Below, in pieces: positions 59,903 to 64,000 of a DNA stretch of 64,000 bases. Positions within the stretch are counted from its first letter, which is position 1. Every line of letters begins with the position of its first letter. This DNA comes from Bilabrum cf. latius. Its lineage: Eukaryota > Bigyra: Bicosoecida > Bigyra > Bicosoecida. The DNA lies in the NCBI GenBank assembly GCA_965178125.1, contig OZ237745.1, positions 62,001 to 126,000 of the forward strand. The letters run 5' to 3'. The notes beneath the pieces are model-generated. The model did not search any database. It was given only the letters and a program-made list of their open reading frames with translations, and had not been told where the DNA came from. The position numbers and the translations under genes were made by a program.

Positions 59903-62900
59903 TCAGCCTCGCGGCGGTCTCGGTCTCGTGCTGAACCCACCGCCCGCAAATCTCTGCGTTGCAGCCTGCGCCTAGCCCCTCTGGGCCTCAAGCAACCGAG
60001 CCCCCGCGTCTGAGCCTCCACCCCCATCCACGCCTGCAACCCCACCGCCACCAACACCAACTCTCCCAGCAGACCCTCCAGCAGGCGAGGTCGCACCGGG
60101 GGCCACCCCGCCACGCATCCCGCCAGCACCCGCCCCAGCGGGGGGCAGCCCCCCACCCACGGCGCCTGCCCCCATCCCATCCCCTCCTGCGCTAGCATGC
60201 ACCCCTGCACCGGCACTGGCCCTGGGCAAGGAGGGTGGGCCCCCACCAGCCGGCCCAGGCGGGTAGTACCCCGCTGCTTGCGCTGCCGCCGCCTCTGCTG
60301 CCGCCCTCTGTCCCTGCCTGGCCTCCTTCTTCCTGTATGCGTAATACTTGTGCTTGGCCTCCTGCAGTTCCCGCTGCAGCCGCTCCGATTCGTACCTGTA
60401 CTCGCCCACCTGCGCGTGCAGCATGTTGAGCTCGGACGCCATGCTCTTGACCTGCCTGCTCTTATCCCTCAGCGTCTGCTGGTAGGCGCTCAGTCGCTCG
60501 GCCACCTCGGGCCCGGGCTGCCTCTGCAGGATCTCCCTCAGCTCAACGTATAGACGATCCTTCTCCTGCAGCAGCATCTCGCACTCTACCACCTGCTCCG
60601 TCTTGCGGATCAGCCGCCGCTGGAGCGTCTGCACCTTCTGCAGGAGCTCGAACGTGGCCGGGTCGCTGCCCTCCAGCCGCCTCCACCGGTGCACATTGAG
60701 CGGCTGCTCCATCTCCTGCGAGAGCGCGGTCACTTTGGTCCTCTCCTCCATCAGCTGCTTCTGCAGCCGCACCACCTCCTGCTGCAGGGCCGCGTGCTTG
60801 CCCGTGGCCTGGTTGGCGAGAGCCATCTCCCGCCGCAGGTCCGCGACCTTCCGCTTGAGCACCGCCACGTCCTCGCTCACCTGCGCGAACTGCGTCTCGC
60901 CCTTCTTCAGGATGCTCTCCTGGATCTCTAGCTTCTGCTGCTGCAGTGCCAGCTCGTCGTTCCTGCGGATCAGCTGCGCCCCGAGCACGTCCCGCTCGGT
61001 CACCAGGTCACCTGCCTTGCGTTTCTGCTCCGCCTGTGCCTCGTCCTGCTTGCGGATGGCCGCGTTGAGCTCCTCTACAACGGTGGACAGCTGCTTGCAG
61101 TGCGCGTCCGACTTTGCCAGCGCCTCCCTCAGGCCGTCTGCCTCCCTTGCCTTGTCGTCCAGCCGCTTGAGAGCCGCCTTGTTGTCAAAGTGCACGGCAA
61201 CGAGGGACCTGTCCTTGGCCGCCACGTCCTCTTTGAGCTGCTCCACCTGCCTGCTCATGATCTTAAACTTGCGGCGGAGCTCGGCAATCTCGTCGTGGGA
61301 CTGCACCAGCTGCTTGGAGAGGACGTTCCGGTCGGCGCGCACAGTGTCGTACATCTGCCTCTGCTGCTTGAGCTTGCCCTGGCTCTCCGTCTCTCTCCTC
61401 TCGGCGTCCTGCACCTGCTGCTGCCGCATCTTCTCCAGTCCCTCCACCTCTGCCTTCTCCTTGTCCTTCTGCTCGATCAGTTGCTCCAGCCTCGCATTCC
61501 GCTTCTCCAACTTCATGAGGGTTCTCCTCAGCTTCTCGTTGAGCATCATCATGTCCTGTACCCTCGAGTCCATCTCCTTGCTCACCTGCAGCTGCTCCTT
61601 CACCGCTGCCTCGGCGCGCTTCTTGCCGGCCACCTCGGACTTCACCTTCTCCTCCTCAAACTTCTTGGCCATCTCCAGCTTGCCGATGGCACCGCCCGCC
61701 TCGGTCAGCTTGCGGGCCGCCACCTCCACGTCCATTTCCATGGCCCGCTTGTCGACCAGCACCTTGCGCAGGTCCTCCTTCTGCTGGTTCACCCGCTGCT
61801 GCAGGCGGGCCTTCTCCTGCTCCAGCCCGTGCAGCTTTGCCAGCACCCTCTTCCTCTCCTGGTCCGTCTTTGAGGTTATCCTCATGGCCTCCTTCTGCGC
61901 CTGCTGCAGGGTGGCCACTTCGTCCTGCAGGGCACCGCACCTGACCTGCAGGTCGTCTTTCTGGTCCCTCAGCTTCCGCTCCTTTTCGTGCATCTCCTTC
62001 TGGTCCCCGATGATCCTCCTGATCGTGTCGTGCGTCTTCTTGATCTCCGCCTGGTTCTTGGAGTTGATGCCCTCGGCCTCCCGCGACTGCCTCCGGGCGT
62101 CCTCGAGCTCCTTCTCCCTCTGGATCAGCTGGGTCTTCACCTTCTCCAGCTCGTCCCGCAGCCGCTCCGTCCGCTTCGACTCCCTCTGCTCTTCGTCCTC
62201 CTTGGACCTCACCTGCGCCTGAAGCTCGGCCACCCGGTCCTTGAGCTCCCTGCCCTTGGACTTGCGCTGCTCAAGGCGCTGCAGCAGCTCGTCCGCGCGC
62301 TTACGCTCGTACTCTGCCTGCGCGGAAGCCTCTTCGAACTGCCGCGTGGCCTGGTCGCGCGCCGCAATCACGTCCTCCAGCGTCGTGTCTTCCCCTAGGA
62401 GGCCAGTGTACCGGTCGACGAGCATCTTGAGGCTGTCGATTTCTGTCTGGAGCTTCTGCGTCACCGCAGAGGCGGCCTCTTCCTTCTGGTTGGCGCCTTC
62501 AATCATCGCATGAGCCTTTTCTACCTGCTTGCGCAGCTCCTAGATGGTTGCATCGTCGTCTTCGCTAAGCTTCATCGCGGAAGCTACCTGTGCAGCGTTT
62601 CGCTTCATCTCTGAGCTCATTTCTTTCACTTTCTTCACCAAGCGTCTCTCGTTTTCATGTGACTGCGCCAACCATAGTATTGAAGCACAACACGACCAGC
62701 ATGTTCAAGGCATGCGTTTGACGATGTGCAACCATCGACTTTCTTGTACACAACAATCTCACCTTTTTCAGTGCTTCGTGCAATTTCACGTACTCTGAAC
62801 GGAAGCTTTCAAGTGTTTTATCACCAACCATACTTTCCAAGACCTCCTAGAAGTCCTTTTCTAGAGCCTCGAAGGCCTCGGCATCCTCATCAAAATCCCC

Positions 62901-62948
62901 GTCCATGGCATGAGCGTCTTTGCTCTCCATGCCGCCTAGTGCTGCCAT
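59903..62948 (-). CDS. CFAP58: Cilia- and flagella-associated protein 58
   Basis: Exon 1 is 62763-62948 (ATG 62948) and exon 2 is 59903-62662; the 100-base intron has GTGAGA and GCGCAG. The product is 981 residues (human about 872), almost wholly coiled coil. The N-terminus FEALEKDF-Q(UAG 62847)-EVLESMVGDK aligns with the CFAP58 start, where human has Gln. Other diagnostic blocks are YDTVRADRNVLSKQLV, LRRKFKIMSRQVEQLKED, GAQLIRRNDELALQQQKLEI, NVHRWRRLEGSDPATFELLQ and ILQRQPGPEVAERLSAYQQT. A Gly/Pro/Ala-rich tail runs through UAG-59972 to FAGGGFSTRP and TGA, near the family's GGGF ending. CFAP58 is needed for flagellar assembly and axoneme-associated structures. A third UAG, at 62540, lies in the coiled coil. 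Confidence 0.93.
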
Positions 62949-63243
62949 TCGCACCGCTCAGGTGGTGATAATAATACGTTCCTATGCTACCGGTCAGCAA
63001 GAAGTACCGGTTCTTTCCGAGAAACTTGCGCTTGATCCAAAAGTCGAAAGGTCCGTTGGTGGTGTTTGTTGCGTGTGGTTTGCTGATTCGGAGCCATCCG
63101 CCGAAGCGAGCGCGGCTAGTCTCCCCCAATATCGCAAAGATGCGAACTACTATCGCCACAAGCATTATACCGAGCATAATAATTATTTATTTTCTTTTGG
63201 ATCACGGCAAATCCCATGTCAATGTGGTGGATTAGGTGCTGAA
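62949..63243. other. CFAP58 promoter region, possible membrane-tail exon
   Basis: This 295-base gap upstream of CFAP58 should hold its promoter. A minus-strand frame starting near 63177 encodes a hydrophobic run (LGIMLVAIVVRIFAIL) followed by a basic stretch. It could be the transmembrane tail of the Cys-rich ORF upstream, but it overlaps the CFAP58 start and has no clear splice link. Confidence 0.3.
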
Positions 63244-63795
63244 TCAGGGTGAACATCCACAGCTCAGAATCTCAGAGGTATCGTCGGGCCAAAGCCAAGC
63301 TCCGTCTTGGTTTGAGATTCTGAATTTCGTTCCAGGGGTGAATATAGCATTAGATTCCTGCAGCTTCGCAATTTCCCACTCTAGTTCTGGTGTCGCCGCT
63401 CGATTCGACATCCTGCAAGCGGCAACCCCCCTTCGACCAGGTACCGCGGCTGTGGTGCATGCAGGCACAGCAAGAGGGTTCATAGGCGCGCAAATAGGAT
63501 CTGGTTGGGTGCATGAGTCAATGTCATCCCTACACGTATCACAGCAAGTCGTTGACTTTACGCAGTACGAGCGAGCAGACGGCGGCCCTTCCACGCAAGA
63601 CACGGCTGTACCAGCGTTCGACTTGCGACCAATTGATGGCTCGGACTCCGTGGGTATCCAAATAAGCTGCCAAAGTACCCTAATAGGCAGAGAACTAAAG
63701 CCAATCGCGGCAAGCGTGGTGTTGGCCCCGTCGGACTGGCAGGCTTCCAACACCACTGGTCCATCGCCGCCGATGGAAGTGCGTTCTCTTGACAC
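63244..63795 (-). CDS. Unidentified Cys-rich ORF, 5' end unresolved
   Basis: This minus-strand frame ends at TGA 63244-63246 and encodes a protein rich in Cys pairs (SCVEG, TTCCDTC, SCTQPDPICAP, ACTTAA, CGCSP), suggestive of a disulfide-bonded extracellular domain. The same frame stays open upstream to the window edge at 64000 except for one UAA at 63832-63834 and one UAG at 63814. No ATG follows the UAA closely, so the start could be in an unseen exon, or UAA may end an upstream gene. No family was recognised. Confidence 0.35.
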   Translation of the reverse strand: MSRERTSIGGDGPVVLEACQSDGANTTLAAIGFSSLPIRVLWQLIWIPTESEPSIGRKSNAGTAVSCVEGPPSARSYCVKSTTCCDTCRDDIDSCTQPDPICAPMNPLAVPACTTAAVPGRRGVAACRMSNRAATPELEWEIAKLQESNAIFTPGTKFRISNQDGAWLWPDDTSEILSCGCSP

Positions 63796-64000
63796 TGCAG
63801 GAATATCACTCGGCTACGAACTTGACTCTCCTTATGGCACTGATGTGCGGGATTTTGGTACCATGCCATCCGTTGCACAATCCACGGTCGGTGTGCGCGG
63901 GGCAAGGCGCTCTGCCGCTGTCGCTGCACTTGTACCTAGTGACGCACGTGCAAGCTTGCCTGGCGGAAGCAACGCAGCAGATCCGAGCGGTTCTATTGGA

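Noticed and set aside
60603-62222. A 539-codon Ser/Arg/Leu-rich frame antisense to CFAP58
   Set aside because: It is the complement of Glu/Lys-rich coiled-coil codons; CFAP58 homology and splicing fix the minus strand.
1-64000. Bacterial origin suggested by high GC and long ORFs
   Set aside because: Introns with matching phases, MCM6, PP2A scaffold, a Wee1-type kinase and CFAP58 are eukaryotic.
1-64000. tRNA genes, CRISPR arrays, rRNA
   Set aside because: None was recognised by eye. The hexamer tracts in the kinase are in-frame coding repeats, not spaced direct repeats. A tRNA scan was not possible.

Overview
This window is nuclear DNA of a GC-rich, flagellated unicellular eukaryote. It has spliceosomal introns with GTGAG donors and mostly (C/T)GCAG acceptors. 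Its genes are eukaryote-specific (MCM6, the PP2A scaffold subunit, a Wee1/Myt1-type kinase, CFAP58, p25-alpha/TPPP-like, LRRC72-like). The lineage cannot be fixed from this window alone.

The key to reading it is the genetic code. Almost every large gene is cut by in-frame UAG codons, yet the frame, homology and splice phases continue straight through them. In a near-identical pair of paralogues four sites have UAG in one copy and CAG in the other, in both directions. In CFAP58 and MCM6, UAG falls at Gln or Gln-tolerant positions. I count roughly 80 in-frame UAGs by hand. Genes end in UGA (14 cases, counting the retroelement remnant) or UAA (3 cases). The code is therefore UAG=Gln with UAA and UGA as stops. 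One UGA appears to be selenocysteine: the thioredoxin reductase ends Gly-Cys-UGA-Gly-UAA, and a SECIS-like hairpin lies about 0.8 kb downstream.

Layout. 0-9 kb, minus strand: a 2OG-Fe(II) oxygenase (OGFOD2-like), a four-RRM RNA-binding protein, an exostosin-type glycosyltransferase and a degraded reverse-transcriptase remnant. 9-20 kb: PP2A scaffold (-) and MCM6 (+) are divergent; a TraB-domain membrane protein (-) and a selenoprotein thioredoxin reductase (+) are divergent. 21-28.5 kb (+) and 52-59.6 kb (-): two convergent copies of a giant polytopic TmcB-like membrane protein with a PAS-like domain, forming a large inverted repeat bounded almost exactly by the start and stop codons. Between the arms: an LRR/EF-hand protein, a PH/coiled-coil protein, a p25-alpha/SAM/WW protein, an LRR protein, a glutathione S-transferase and a giant (about 2,940 residue) Wee1/Myt1-type kinase with about 1,000 residues inserted in its catalytic domain. 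59.9-64 kb: CFAP58 and the end of an unidentified Cys-rich ORF.

Several genes point to a cilium or flagellum (CFAP58, p25-alpha-like, LRRC72-like); the others are cell-cycle, replication, redox and signalling genes with no operon logic. No tRNA, rRNA or CRISPR was recognised. Exon boundaries below were set by hand from splice signals, reading phase and remembered family alignments.
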